64,000 bases of DNA from Arthrobacter globiformis (GCF_030817195.1 NZ_JAUSYZ010000001.1:3658001-3722000); one strand, 5' to 3'. Counted from the first letter of the stretch, positions 42,123 through 51,734 are shown. Made by a program: numbers and translations. The notes: generated from the letters alone by a model not told the origin.

Positions 42123-45100
42123 ATGTTCCGGCTGGCCCACCTATCCCTCGGGAACCGCGCACTCATCGCCCTGATCACCATCTTCGCCTCGGTGTTCGGC
42201 GTGATCACCATGTCCTCGCTGAAGCAGGAACTCATTCCCTCGATTGAGTTCCCGCGGATCACGGTGATCACGTCGATGCCCGGGGCGTCGCCCGAGGTGG
42301 TGGACAAGCAGGTGAGCCGGCCGCTGGAGACGGCGCTGAACGGCGTCGAAGGGTTGGAGTCGACGTCGTCCACTTCCCGCAACGGCGTCTCGCAGATCAG
42401 CCTGGTGTTCACCTACGGTTCCAATCTGGACCGGGCCCGGAACCAGATCGACCGGGCCATTTCCAACGCGAAGCGCACGCTGCCGGACGACGTCCAGCCC
42501 CAGGCCATCGCCGGCAGCATCAGCGACTTCCCGATCGTCTTCCTCGCCGTCTCCTCCGACAAGCCGCTCAGTGAGCTGAACACGGACCTGCAGCGCCTGT
42601 CGGTACCGAGGCTGCAAAAGCTCGACGGCGTCCGCGGCGCCGACGTGACGGGCGGCGCCAGCCGGCACATCCTCATCCAGCCAAACGCGGCCAGGATGGC
42701 CGCCGGCGGCGCCAGCGTCCAGTCGCTGCGGAACGCCCTGACCAACAACGGCGACCTTGTCCCGGCGGGCACCATCGAGGAAAAGGGCCAGAGCCTCTCC
42801 CTGCAGATCGGCAGCCCGGTCGATTCTGTAGCCGCAGTTAAGGCGCTGCCGCTCAGCGGGACCGACGCCGGCACCACCATCGGCTCCGTGGCCGACGTCA
42901 GCATCAAGGACGACGCGCGGACATCCATCACCCGGACAAACGGCCGCGAAACACTGGCCATTTCCGTGACGAAGAAGCCCGAGGGCGACACCGTCGCGAT
43001 CTCGCACGCGGTGAAGGAATTGCTGCCGCAGCTCGAGGCGGAGCTCGGCTCGGACGCCAAGTTCACCCCCGTCTTCGACCAGGCACCCTTCATCGAGAAG
43101 TCCATCAAGGACCTCACCACGGAAGGCCTCCTGGGACTCGGTTTCGCGGTGGCCGTCATTCTCCTCTTCCTCATGTCCGTCCGCTCCACCCTGGTCACCG
43201 CCGTCTCCATTCCGCTGTCGCTGCTCATCACCTTCATCGGCCTCTCCGGCACGGGATATTCGCTGAACATCCTCACGCTCGGGGCGCTGACCATCGCCAT
43301 CGGCCGGGTGGTCGATGACTCGATCGTGGTGATCGAGAACATCAAGCGGCATCTGAGCTACGGCGAAGCCAAGCTCACCGCAATCCTCACCTCCATCCGT
43401 GAAGTTGCCGGCGCCATCACGGCCTCGACACTGACCACCGTGGCCGTCTTCCTTCCGATCGCCTTTGTGGGCGAGCTCGCAGGCGAACTGTTCCGTCCGT
43501 TCGCCCTGACGGTCACCATTGCGCTGCTCTCCTCGCTCCTGGTGTCCCTGACCATCGTTCCCGTGCTCGCGTACTGGTTCCTGAAGAGCCCCGCAACCGG
43601 AGGCGGCGCCGAGGCCCCGCTGTCCGCCGTGGAAGTCCAGGCGCAGGCGCACGAGGCCGAGCAGCGCAGCATCCTCCAGCGCGGCTACCTGCCCGTCCTG
43701 AACAAGACCCAGAAGCACCCGGTGCTCACCCTGATCGCCGCGGTCCTGGTCCTCGGCGGGACCGCCGCCATGACGCCGCTGCTCGCCACCGACCTGTTGG
43801 GACGCTCAGGCGAGAACAGCATGACGGTCAAGCAGGAACTTCCGGCCGGCACGAGCCTGGAAGATACCAGCGCCGCGGCCCGGAAGGTCGAGGACGTGCT
43901 CCTTGGCATCGACGGAATCAGGGACGTCCAGGTAACCTCCGGCAATGCGCAGGCGGGCTTCACCGCGCTGACGTCCTCCGGCGCCTCCAATTCCTCATTC
44001 ACGGTTGTCACCGACGAAAAAGCGAACCAGGGCAAGCTGCAGGACACCGTCCGCAGCGAACTGGCGGCGGCAGGTGCCGCCGGCAAAATCTCCGTCGGCT
44101 CCCAGCAGGGCGGATTCGGGACGTCCTCCACGGTGGACATCACCCTGAAGGCGGCCACCTCCGAAGAGCTGAGGAAGGCCAGCGACGCCATGGTGAAGGC
44201 CATGACGGGAGTTCCCGGAAGCAGCGAGGTGACCACAAACCTCGCCGCCAGCCAGCCCGTGGTTCAGGTCAGGGTTGACCGGGCCAAGGCCGTTGCCGCG
44301 GGCCTGACTGAAGAGCAGGTGGCCGGTGTCCTGGCTTCAACCATCAGCCCCGTCCCCGCGGGCACGGTGCGCATCGACACGGACGATTTCCCGGTCCAGA
44401 TCGGGGAAGGGAAACGCTTTACCAGCATCGCCGCCGTCCGCGATATCCCGCTCCCCTCCGCCTCCGGGCCGGTCCCGCTGGGCCGGATTGCCGCCGTCGA
44501 ACAGGTCGATGTCCCCCTTTCCATCACCTCCAGCAACGGCCAGCGGACCGCGCAGGTGTCCGTCACGCCGTCGGGATCCAACCTGGGCGCCGTCAGCGCC
44601 GAGGTGCAGCAGCGCCTCAAAGCCGTGGACCTGCCCGCCGGGGTGACCGCGGAGATCGGCGGCGCCACCACCCAGCAGGCAGAATCCTTCCGGCAGCTCG
44701 GCCTCGCGCTGCTGGCCGCCATCGCCATCGTCTATGTGATCATGGTGGCGACGTTCAAGTCCCTGGTGCAGCCGCTGATCCTCCTCGTTTCGGTGCCGTT
44801 TGCCGCCACCGGAGCGGTTGCCCTGCTTCTGGTCACGCGGGTGCCACTGGGGCTGCCGTCGCTGATCGGCATGCTGATGCTCGTGGGCATTGTGGTGACC
44901 AACGCGATCGTGCTGATCGACCTGATCAACCAGTACCGGCAGCCGCACGGCGGCAAGCCGGGGATGCGCGTGGCCGACGCCATCACGCACGGTGCCCGGC
45001 AGCGTCTCCGCCCCATCCTGATGACCGCGCTGGCCACGGTCTTCGCGCTGACCCCCATGGCCCTTGGCATGACGGGCGGCGGCGGGTTCATTTCGCAGCC

Positions 45101-45341
45101 GCTGGCCATCGTGGTGATCGGCGGGCTGGTCTCATCCACGGCCCTCACGCTGGTGCTCGTCCCGGTGCTGTACCGGCTGGTGGAGGGGCGGAAGGAGAAA
45201 AAGGAGCTCATGCGCCAGCTCAAGCAGCGGCCCGACTTCTCCGTTGCGGAAGACGACGTCGATGCCGAGTTCGCCGACTGGACCACGGGCATGGTGCCCA
45301 AGCTCAGCGGCCGCCGCGCCGCCCCCGGCTCCCCTGACTGA
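42123..45341 (+). CDS. RND-family efflux transporter (HAE1/AcrB-like)
   Basis: This 1072-residue protein has twelve predicted helices, with large external loops after helices 1 and 7. Helix 4 carries GRVVDDSIVVIEN, the proton-relay aspartate pair; the HAE1-type start ITVITSMPGASPEVVDKQV and the ARQRLRPILMTALAT block are present. AGGAG precedes the ATG. The actinobacterial form lacks an outer-membrane partner, and no adaptor gene is nearby. The substrate is unknown: drugs, dyes or lipids are possible. It is directly followed by palindromic repeat copy A. Confidence 0.93.
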   Translation: MFRLAHLSLGNRALIALITIFASVFGVITMSSLKQELIPSIEFPRITVITSMPGASPEVVDKQVSRPLETALNGVEGLESTSSTSRNGVSQISLVFTYGSNLDRARNQIDRAISNAKRTLPDDVQPQAIAGSISDFPIVFLAVSSDKPLSELNTDLQRLSVPRLQKLDGVRGADVTGGASRHILIQPNAARMAAGGASVQSLRNALTNNGDLVPAGTIEEKGQSLSLQIGSPVDSVAAVKALPLSGTDAGTTIGSVADVSIKDDARTSITRTNGRETLAISVTKKPEGDTVAISHAVKELLPQLEAELGSDAKFTPVFDQAPFIEKSIKDLTTEGLLGLGFAVAVILLFLMSVRSTLVTAVSIPLSLLITFIGLSGTGYSLNILTLGALTIAIGRVVDDSIVVIENIKRHLSYGEAKLTAILTSIREVAGAITASTLTTVAVFLPIAFVGELAGELFRPFALTVTIALLSSLLVSLTIVPVLAYWFLKSPATGGGAEAPLSAVEVQAQAHEAEQRSILQRGYLPVLNKTQKHPVLTLIAAVLVLGGTAAMTPLLATDLLGRSGENSMTVKQELPAGTSLEDTSAAARKVEDVLLGIDGIRDVQVTSGNAQAGFTALTSSGASNSSFTVVTDEKANQGKLQDTVRSELAAAGAAGKISVGSQQGGFGTSSTVDITLKAATSEELRKASDAMVKAMTGVPGSSEVTTNLAASQPVVQVRVDRAKAVAAGLTEEQVAGVLASTISPVPAGTVRIDTDDFPVQIGEGKRFTSIAAVRDIPLPSASGPVPLGRIAAVEQVDVPLSITSSNGQRTAQVSVTPSGSNLGAVSAEVQQRLKAVDLPAGVTAEIGGATTQQAESFRQLGLALLAAIAIVYVIMVATFKSLVQPLILLVSVPFAATGAVALLLVTRVPLGLPSLIGMLMLVGIVVTNAIVLIDLINQYRQPHGGKPGMRVADAITHGARQRLRPILMTALATVFALTPMALGMTGGGGFISQPLAIVVIGGLVSSTALTLVLVPVLYRLVEGRKEKKELMRQLKQRPDFSVAEDDVDAEFADWTTGMVPKLSGRRAAPGSPD

Positions 45342-45363
45342 CCTGCCTCTTCCTCTCCCCCCA

Positions 45364-45430
45364 CCCAACTAAGTCGCAGTTCAGGGCGTTCCCAGCGCTG
45401 GGAACGCCCTCTGCTGCTACCTACATGGGG
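45364..45430. repeat. dispersed palindromic repeat, copy A
   Basis: The core AGGGCGTTCCCAGC and its complement abut as a 28-base perfect palindrome (45383-45410). Outer arms are CCCAACTAAGTCGCAG and CTGCTACCTACATGGGG. Related copies are at 46439 and 59191. It starts 22 bases after the RND gene stop. Confidence 0.85.
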
Positions 45431-45492
45431 TGACTGCCGGGTTGCCTGTGGATAACTCAATTCCAGGCTCCGGTTTTTGGAACGATAGTGCC

Positions 45493-46445
45493 ATGAAATA
45501 TCCGAGCCCGTTGCCGGACCATTTATCAGCCGTTCCCTTCACCGTGACCGAAGCACTCGACGCCGGGGTTGGCCGGGACCGGCTGAAGATCGGCGGCCTC
45601 GTGACCCCAGCCGGGGCATCCGGATGCCTTCCCGCGCCGGCACCCATCTACCGTCGACACAGCAGCTTGCGCAGCTGGCCCGGCCCCACACGCTGGTCAC
45701 CGGCCTTTCGGCGGCGTCGCACGCAACCGCCTTCCTGCTGTGGGAGTTTCCCGGTTTCCTCCCCGGCGCTGATCGCCCTGGCATCCACATATCCCGTCCG
45801 GACGCGGTTGCCATTGCCCGGCGACGGGGTGTGGTGGGCCATCGCGGACAGTTCTTTCCGGACGAGATCGTGGAACTCGGAGGGGTGTTCGTGACCAGCA
45901 GGACCCGGACGTGGCTGGACATCGCGCGGCGGATGAGTGTCGATGAACTGACGGTGGTGGCGGACCACCTCCTGCGCCATCCCCGTCCTGAGTTCGAGGG
46001 GAGGTCCGCAGCCCATGCCACCCGGGACGAACTCGCCGACATGCTGGACAGACACAAGGGGACGCCCGGGATCAGGAAAGCGCGACTGGCGCTGGACCAG
46101 GCGCGTGTCGGCGCAGACTCTGCGCCCGAAACACGGCTCCGGCTTGCGCTGGCCCGCCGAGGCTTTCCCGATGCCGATGTTAACGTGCCGGTGTCGCTGG
46201 GCGGCGGCGTCGTGCGCCAGCCCGACCTCTCCTACCCGGAGTTCCGTGTGGCGGCGGAGTACGACGGAGAGGGCCATTCGGATCCGGCGCAGGTGCTAAA
46301 GGACATCAGCCGCGACGAGGACTTCGCCGCCGCGGACTGGATCCTGGTGCGGATCGGCAAGACCCACATGGAGCACGACGCGCGGGCGGCCGTCCGCAAG
46401 GTCCGCTTGGCGCTGGTGGCGCGCGGCTGGTCCCCGTCTGGGTAG
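45493..46445 (+). pseudogene. frameshifted DUF559-type protein with AbiEi-like N-terminal domain
   Basis: The first frame (ATG at 45493) reads a winged-helix-like start, FTVTEALDAGVGRDRLKIGGLVTP, and then loses sense. From 45624 another frame continues through about 270 residues: ATAFLLWEFPGFLPG, TSRTRTWLDIARRMSVDEL, and the nuclease-like core VRQPDLSYPEFRVAAEYDG. One missing base in GCCGGGGCATCC at 45611-45616 joins the frames: restoring a C would give the expected PARGIRMPSR. Such two-domain proteins are abundant in Arthrobacter; their role is not known to me. The gene lies between repeat copies A and B, and its stop is inside copy B. Confidence 0.75.
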
Positions 46446-46497
46446 CAGCTCAGGGCGTTCCCAGCCGTGGGAACGCCCTGAACTCTACCTAGTTGGG
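46439..46497. repeat. dispersed palindromic repeat, copy B
   Basis: TCAGGGCGTTCCCA (46450-46463) and its exact complement (46468-46481) enclose GCCG. Outer parts GGTAGCAG and CTCTACCTAGTTGGG match copy A. The stop codon TAG of the DUF559-type gene lies within the left outer arm. Confidence 0.85.
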
Positions 46498-46537
46498 AGG
46501 GGCGGGAATATCCTGGCGCCGGGGACGTTGAGGGCAG

Positions 46538-46568
46538 TACATGCAAATGCATGTAAATCGGGTACACT
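46538..46568 (+). promoter_or_regulatory. palindromic operator and promoter of the monooxygenase-MarR operon
   Basis: TACATGCA-AA-TGCATGTA (46538-46555) is a perfect inverted repeat. It covers the expected -35 region of a TACACT -10 box at 46563-46568, 46 bases before the monooxygenase ATG. The MarR protein encoded at 47775 is the obvious candidate to bind it. Confidence 0.65.
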
Positions 46569-46614
46569 GTTAGTACAGGTCCGAACGACAACTTCTGCGA
46601 ACGGAAGGTTCATC

Positions 46615-47775
46615 ATGCAGATCGGCGTATTCAGCGTCAGCGACATCACCCAGGACCCCACCACGGGCCGGACCCCCACCGAGCACGAGCGCATCAAGGC
46701 CTCCGTGGCGATCGCCAAGAAGGTCGAAGAAATCGGCATGGACGTCTACGCCCTCGGTGAGCACCACAACCGGCCGTTCTTCTCCTCCTCCCCCACCACG
46801 ACGCTCGCGTACATCGCCGCCCAGACCGAGCGCATCACACTGTCCACCGCCACCACGCTGATCACCACGAACGATCCGGTCAAGATCGCCGAGGACTTCG
46901 CCATGCTGCAGCACCTGTCTGACGGCCGCGTGGACCTGGTGCTGGGCCGCGGCAACACGGCCCCGGTCTACCCCTGGTTCGGCAAGAACATCCAGGACGG
47001 GATCGAGCTCGCCATCGAGAACTACAGCCTGCTGCGCAAGCTGTGGGATGAGGACACCGTCAACTGGTCCGGAAAGTTCCGCACGCCGCTGCAGAACTTC
47101 ACCTCCACCCCGCGCCCGCTCGACGGTGTGTCCCCCTTTGTGTGGCACGGCTCCATCCGCAGCCCGCAGATCGCCGAGGTGGCGGCCTACTACGGCGACG
47201 GGTTCTTCGCGAACAACATCTTCTGGCCCAAGGAGCACTACCAGCAGCTGATCAGCCTGTACCGCGAGCGCTACGAGCACTACGGCCACGGCAAGGCGGA
47301 CCAGGCCATCGTGGGGCTGGGCGGACAGTTCTTCATGCGGAAGAACTCCCAGGACGCCGTCAGGGAATTCCGGCCGTACTTCGACAACGCCCCCGTCTAC
47401 GGCCACGGCCCGTCATTGGAGGACTTCACCTCCCAGACCCCGCTGACCGTCGGCAGCCCGCAGGAGGTCATCGAGAAGACCCTCACGTTCCGCGAGTTCT
47501 TCGGCGACTACCAGCGCCAGCTGTTCCTGATCGACCACGCCGGCCTGCCGCTGAAGACCGTCCTGGAGCAGCTGGACCTGTTCGGCGAGGAGGTCCTGCC
47601 CGTCCTGCGCAAGGAGTACGCCGAGCGCACGCCCGCCCACATCCCGGCTCCGCCCACGCACGCCGGACGCGTCGCCGCACGGATCGCCGCCGACGGCGCT
47701 GCAGGTGAGGGCGTTGCCCCAGGTGCCGGGATCGGCCAGGACACGGCTGCCGTTTCCTCCCCGACGGAGGCGTGA
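46615..47775 (+). CDS. LLM-class flavin-dependent oxidoreductase (luciferase-like monooxygenase)
   Basis: The ATG at 46615 has GGAAGG upstream and is used instead of a frame opening at 46528. The 386-residue protein has the luciferase-like TIM barrel with GEHHNRPFFSSSPTTTLAYIAAQT, LSTATTLITTNDPVKIAEDFAML in two blocks, and LVLGRGNTAPVYPW. It uses FMNH2 and O2 on an unidentified substrate. The C-terminal 40 residues are Ala/Pro-rich. Its stop shares one base with the start of the MarR gene (TGATG), so the two are coupled. Confidence 0.9.
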   Translation: MQIGVFSVSDITQDPTTGRTPTEHERIKASVAIAKKVEEIGMDVYALGEHHNRPFFSSSPTTTLAYIAAQTERITLSTATTLITTNDPVKIAEDFAMLQHLSDGRVDLVLGRGNTAPVYPWFGKNIQDGIELAIENYSLLRKLWDEDTVNWSGKFRTPLQNFTSTPRPLDGVSPFVWHGSIRSPQIAEVAAYYGDGFFANNIFWPKEHYQQLISLYRERYEHYGHGKADQAIVGLGGQFFMRKNSQDAVREFRPYFDNAPVYGHGPSLEDFTSQTPLTVGSPQEVIEKTLTFREFFGDYQRQLFLIDHAGLPLKTVLEQLDLFGEEVLPVLRKEYAERTPAHIPAPPTHAGRVAARIAADGAAGEGVAPGAGIGQDTAAVSSPTEA

Positions 47776-48236
47776 TGTCACCCCGGAAGGCGACGTCCGA
47801 CGTCCGGTTGGCCGCCGAAACCTGGGAGTCGCTGTTCCGCGCGCAGGTGGCCGTGATGCGCAGGCTGCAGTCCGGCCCCGCCTTCCGGAACCTGGCGGTG
47901 AACGAGTACGACGTGCTGTTCACGCTGTCACGGTGCCCGTCCGGCTGGCTGCGGCTGAATGAACTGAACGACAACGTGCTCCTGAGCCAGTCCAGCCTGA
48001 GCAGGCTGGTGGACCGGCTGGAGAAACGCGGCCTGGTGGCGCGCATGCCGGCCCCGGACGACGGCCGGGGCGTGTTGCTCAAACTCACGGAGGAGGGCGC
48101 CGCGCTGCAGAAGGAAATCGGCCGGGAGCACGTGCGGGACATCGCCGAGCTCGTTGCCCCGGCGCTGACGGCGGCGGAGCAGCGGGAACTGCTGCGCCTC
48201 ACGGAGAAGCTGCGCGCGTCCCTGCCGTCCCGTTAG
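47775..48236 (+). CDS. MarR-family transcriptional regulator
   Basis: I use ATG 47775 (GGAGG at 47766-47770) over the adjacent GTG at 47772. The 153-residue winged-helix protein has LNDNVLLSQSSLSRLVDRLEKRGLV as recognition helix region and APDDGRGVLLKLTEEG as wing. It is the second gene of the monooxygenase operon and probably represses it through the 18-base palindrome upstream. Confidence 0.9.
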   Translation: MSPRKATSDVRLAAETWESLFRAQVAVMRRLQSGPAFRNLAVNEYDVLFTLSRCPSGWLRLNELNDNVLLSQSSLSRLVDRLEKRGLVARMPAPDDGRGVLLKLTEEGAALQKEIGREHVRDIAELVAPALTAAEQRELLRLTEKLRASLPSR

Positions 48237-48308
48237 CGGGACGGGCTTTGGTTCCGTTACCGGAACGGCCTCTGGAATCGCCGCGGTCGGACGGCAGCGG
48301 AGGGGCAC

Positions 48309-48330
48309 CGCCGTCGGACGGCCGACGGCG
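48309..48330. terminator. hairpin between convergent genes
   Basis: CGCCGTCGG (48309-48317) pairs with CCGACGGCG (48322-48330) around ACGG, between the MarR gene and the convergent transglutaminase-like gene. There is no U tract. Confidence 0.5.
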
Positions 48331-48371
48331 GGACACCGGACCCGTCGTCGCTCACCTCTCCCGCCCTGCAG

Positions 48372-49178
48372 TCAGCGGATGACGGCCAGTTTGTCCGGAT
48401 CCTCCGCCGGCAGCTCCCCGTTCACCGTCGCGAAGACTCTGATCTCCCGGAGGGAGAGGCTTCCGCCCACGGTGGACAGGAAGGCCGTGTCCGAGGAGTC
48501 GCGACCGGCGGTGATGCGCAGCATGGCATCCCTGGGCGCCAGGCCGGTGGGGTCGATCACGTGCCAGGCCCCGTTGATATGGGCCTCGGCCACAGCATGG
48601 AAATCCATCGGGGAAAGACCCGGCGCATAAACAGCCGCCAGCCGCGCAGGCACGTTCTTGGCACGCAGCAGCGAGATCGCCAAGTGTGCATAGTCGCGGC
48701 AGACGCCCCGCCGGTTCAGGAGGGTCTCCACGGCGCCGTCCGTCCCCCGGGAGGAGCCGCTGACATAGCGCAGTTCGTTAAACACCCAGTTGCGTACGGC
48801 GTGCAGGAGTTCCTCACCCTGGAGTGCGCCGAACTCCGCATAGGACGTGGGAAGCAGCCGGTCTGACTCGGCATATCGGCTGGGCCGGACATAGCGGATC
48901 AGCTCCATCAGGGAGGGCTTCTCAGGTTCCGCGAGGCCCCCAACACTGGCCGAGTAATCCACGGTGACCTCAGTGGGGTCAGCAAACTCCATGTAATGGA
49001 ATCTGCCCCCGTGGTGGTCCGAAAGCTCCGTCAGAGGAACCTGTTCCCCACCGGCCGTCACGCTGAGGTTCTCGTCAAACGACGTGTAGCCGGCATTCCT
49101 CGCCACGGAGATGGCCATCGCCACCTTTGTGTCGGCCACGGTCTTAAATACCAGGCGGGCAGCAACAGTTCGTTCCAT
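48372..49178 (-). CDS. transglutaminase-like cysteine protease domain protein
   Basis: This 268-residue cytoplasmic protein has an N-terminal beta domain and a transglutaminase core. The Cys-His-Asp triad is visible in RRGVCRDYAHLA, MDFHAVAEAHI and VIDPTGLAPRD. It resembles the family often described as predicted peptidases, related to those near proteasome-type systems in actinobacteria. CGGAG precedes the ATG. The next gene upstream, a lipoprotein, has the same orientation after 70 bases; a shared role is not evident. Confidence 0.88.
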   Translation of the reverse strand: MERTVAARLVFKTVADTKVAMAISVARNAGYTSFDENLSVTAGGEQVPLTELSDHHGGRFHYMEFADPTEVTVDYSASVGGLAEPEKPSLMELIRYVRPSRYAESDRLLPTSYAEFGALQGEELLHAVRNWVFNELRYVSGSSRGTDGAVETLLNRRGVCRDYAHLAISLLRAKNVPARLAAVYAPGLSPMDFHAVAEAHINGAWHVIDPTGLAPRDAMLRITAGRDSSDTAFLSTVGGSLSLREIRVFATVNGELPAEDPDKLAVIR

Positions 49179-49248
49179 TGGTCTCCGGGGTGTGAGGTGG
49201 CGTCGGTCAGTCGCGGCTGCGGGCTGGGTTGTGCCGGAGGCAGCGGGA

Positions 49249-50025
49249 CTAGCTCTTGATCTCCAGAGACATTAGCATCCGCTGAACGTTGGCGAATTCG
49301 GAGCCCTTGTTGACGTAGCCGGCTGCCTGGTCAAGGGTGTCGAAAGCCTTGGCCGGTGCCACTTTTTCATCCGTCGCGAACGCCTTCAGCGAGCGCACAT
49401 CGCTGAACGAGTAGTTCCCCTTGCCCGCCAGGCCCTGCACCACGTTCTGCAGTTGGCATGCCTTGGAGTCGGTGCCGCCCACCAGGTTGGTGATGCCGTA
49501 GGAGCCGAAGTAGCGGTAGCCCTGGATCACCCTGAACACCACGTGCGGGTCGATGGTCCCCTGCCCGCCGCTGTGCGGCAGCTCCACCGGAACACTGCTG
49601 ACGACGACGTAGGGCTTGCGGGCGGAAGCGGCGCAGCTCGCCGCGCTGGTCTCGGGCAGGCCTGTTTGCAGGGTGGCCAGGTAGGCGCCTTCGGCATCCT
49701 TGACCTCGATCTTCACAGCGCCGGGAAGGGTTCCCTTGTCGGGGTCAACGGACTGGGCAATCCAATCCTGCGGCAGCTCGAAACTCACGGTCTTGGCGGG
49801 GTCCGTGAAGACCTTCCAGGCAGCCGCCGTGGCCCCTGCTGTCGCGCTGGCACTGGCCGATGCGGTTGCGGAAGGGGCCGCGGAACCCGATGCCGGACCG
49901 GTGGCCGGCTCGGCGGTCCAGGCGGGAGCACCCTTGCCGTCGCTGCTGCAGCCGGCCATCAGTCCCGCCGTCAACAGTACGACGGCGGCGATCCCCTTAC
50001 GTCCAGAAGCCGTGATCCCTGTCAT
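49249..50025 (-). CDS. lipoprotein of unknown function
   Basis: This 258-residue protein has a lipoprotein signal (lipobox MAGC near residue 25), a 40-residue Ala/Ser/Thr linker and a globular domain (TVSFELPQDWIAQSVD onward) that resembles PsbP- or LpqN-like small exported domains. A C-terminal segment with SDVRSLKAFATDEKVAPA is not recognised. TGGAG precedes the ATG. It is probably anchored outside the membrane. Confidence 0.8.
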   Translation of the reverse strand: MTGITASGRKGIAAVVLLTAGLMAGCSSDGKGAPAWTAEPATGPASGSAAPSATASASASATAGATAAAWKVFTDPAKTVSFELPQDWIAQSVDPDKGTLPGAVKIEVKDAEGAYLATLQTGLPETSAASCAASARKPYVVVSSVPVELPHSGGQGTIDPHVVFRVIQGYRYFGSYGITNLVGGTDSKACQLQNVVQGLAGKGNYSFSDVRSLKAFATDEKVAPAKAFDTLDQAAGYVNKGSEFANVQRMLMSLEIKS

Positions 50026-50135
50026 GGCTCCAGCCTAACCGGGACGCCGGTCCCATCCGGGGGCTGCCGTGCAGCGTTTCGCGGTCTCCCAGCGGCCTGG
50101 GCGGACGGGCATCACAAAGGGTTTAGGCTGAGGTC

Positions 50136-50801
50136 ATGGCCGAACATGAGCTGGACGCAGCGGAGCAGACCTTGGCGAACATGTCCGCGCTCGACATTGC
50201 AGACTGGCGGCTGCGGACCTTCGCCCTCTACGACACTGTGCGCAAGATCGCCGCCGACAGCCCGGAAGAGGCCCACGCCTACTGGCGCCAGGAGCGCGAC
50301 CGCATGTTCGGCACCCATCCGGCGTCGGCCCTGACAGATGAGGCCAAGGCGTCCTTCTACGGCCTCAAGACGGCCGACTATGATCCCATCTACCGCTTCT
50401 ACGTCCCCCTGACCAAGCAGGGTGCGGGGCGGGAAATGAACGTCGAAACAGGGACAGACGGTGTGGTCCGGTTTGTCCGGCTGGGAACCTTCGACCTGCC
50501 GGAACTGGGACAACTGGCCGTCTGGAAGCTGATGGGCTACGGGGGCGGGATCTTCGTCCCGTTCCGGGACGCCACTGCAGGCCAGCCCGGCGGAAGCTAC
50601 GGCGCGGGCCGCTACCTCCTGGACACCATTAAGGGCGCATTCCACGGCGTCGTCCGCGGCCCGGGTCCGGAAGTCCAGTATGTGCTGGACTTCAACTTTG
50701 CCTACAACCCGTCGTGCGCCTACAACGAGGCCTGGGCCTGCCCGCTCGCCGGCCCGGCCAACCGGCTGGCTGTGGAGATCCCGGTCGGCGAGCTGTACTG
50801 A
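50136..50801 (+). CDS. DUF1684 domain-containing protein
   Basis: This 221-residue cytoplasmic protein shows the DUF1684 pattern: helical start with W-R segments (DIADWRLRTFALYDTVR), FYGLKTADYDPIYRFYVPL, GGGIFVPFRDATAGQ, GAGRYLLDT, and the signature LDFNFAYNPSCAYNEAWACPLAGPANRL in two parts. The biochemical role of the family is not established to my knowledge. It stands alone between a divergent lipoprotein gene and the co-directional FAH gene 46 bases later. Confidence 0.88.
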   Translation: MAEHELDAAEQTLANMSALDIADWRLRTFALYDTVRKIAADSPEEAHAYWRQERDRMFGTHPASALTDEAKASFYGLKTADYDPIYRFYVPLTKQGAGREMNVETGTDGVVRFVRLGTFDLPELGQLAVWKLMGYGGGIFVPFRDATAGQPGGSYGAGRYLLDTIKGAFHGVVRGPGPEVQYVLDFNFAYNPSCAYNEAWACPLAGPANRLAVEIPVGELY

Positions 50802-50847
50802 CGTCACGCAGTTCCGGACGGCCCCACCGGACCCCTACGATGGCTGA

Positions 50848-51726
50848 ATGACCCCAGCTCTCCCGAGGCGGATCGCCCGCGTCCGCCCCCTCGCCCCTTC
50901 CCCGGCGTTTGTCTCGTCCCCAGCCGCGTCCCCGGATTCAGCCACAGCACGGCTTCCTGAACAGTTCTTTGTGGCCAACGACGCCGCGGACTTCGCGAGC
51001 ACCGCGGGGCGGACATGGACGGTGGTGGAGTCCCCGTTCCCCGGTTCGCGCGCCAATTCCGGCAGCGGCCACCGTGATGGCTGGGAAGCCGGCGCTGAGG
51101 TCTCCGAGGACAGCTTCGCGTTCCTGGCGCCGAGTGTGCCGGCCAATGTCCTGGGGATGGCCCACAACACCGGGCAGGCTGGCCGGGACCTTCCGGCACA
51201 GGCCTTCCACAAGGCAGCCACCAGCGTGATCGGCCCGGGCGAGGCGATTGAACTGCCGGCCGGAATCGGGCTGGTGGAGCCGGAGGCGGAGCTGGCCGTC
51301 GTCGTCGGGCGGACCGCGAAAAACCTGACCCTCGACAATGCGCGGACCGCGGTTCTGGGCTACACCATTGGCAACGACGTCACCGCGCGCAGGCTGCAAA
51401 AGTCCGATGAGCTCTGGCTGAGCGCCAAAAGCCAGGACACCTTCACGCCGGCCGGCCCCTGGATCGTCACCGGGCTGGACCATGCGGACCAGACCATCGG
51501 CGTCGTCCACAACGGCGCCGAACTGCCCACGGCAAGTACCGCCAACCTGGGCTGGAAGGTGGACGAGATCCTCGTCTACCTGACCTCGTTCATGACCCTG
51601 CACCCCGGCGACCTGGTGCTCACCGGTTTCCCGGCGGCAAGCACCGGCATCCAGCCGGGCGACACCGTCACGTGCCGGGTGGGCGGCATCGGAGAGCTCT
51701 CCAATCCCGTCACAGCCGCTAGCTGA
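50848..51726 (+). CDS. fumarylacetoacetate hydrolase family protein (second copy)
   Basis: This 292-residue protein has AHNTGQAG in the first half, acidic metal ligands in LVEPEAELAVVVG, GYTIGNDVTARRLQ and the end block HPGDLVLTGFPAAS. Compared with the copy at 3067 it carries a longer N-terminal region and diverges in the substrate loop. It may act on an aromatic breakdown product, but the window's aromatic genes (hpaB at 62376) are 11 kb away. It converges on the cysteine desulfurase gene. Confidence 0.85.
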   Translation: MTPALPRRIARVRPLAPSPAFVSSPAASPDSATARLPEQFFVANDAADFASTAGRTWTVVESPFPGSRANSGSGHRDGWEAGAEVSEDSFAFLAPSVPANVLGMAHNTGQAGRDLPAQAFHKAATSVIGPGEAIELPAGIGLVEPEAELAVVVGRTAKNLTLDNARTAVLGYTIGNDVTARRLQKSDELWLSAKSQDTFTPAGPWIVTGLDHADQTIGVVHNGAELPTASTANLGWKVDEILVYLTSFMTLHPGDLVLTGFPAASTGIQPGDTVTCRVGGIGELSNPVTAAS

Positions 51727-51734
51727 CCGATACC

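Noticed and set aside
42141..43718. 525-residue - strand frame opposite the RND transporter
   Set aside because: It is antisense to a protein with clear membrane and HAE1 motifs, has no own motif, and is explained by GC skew.
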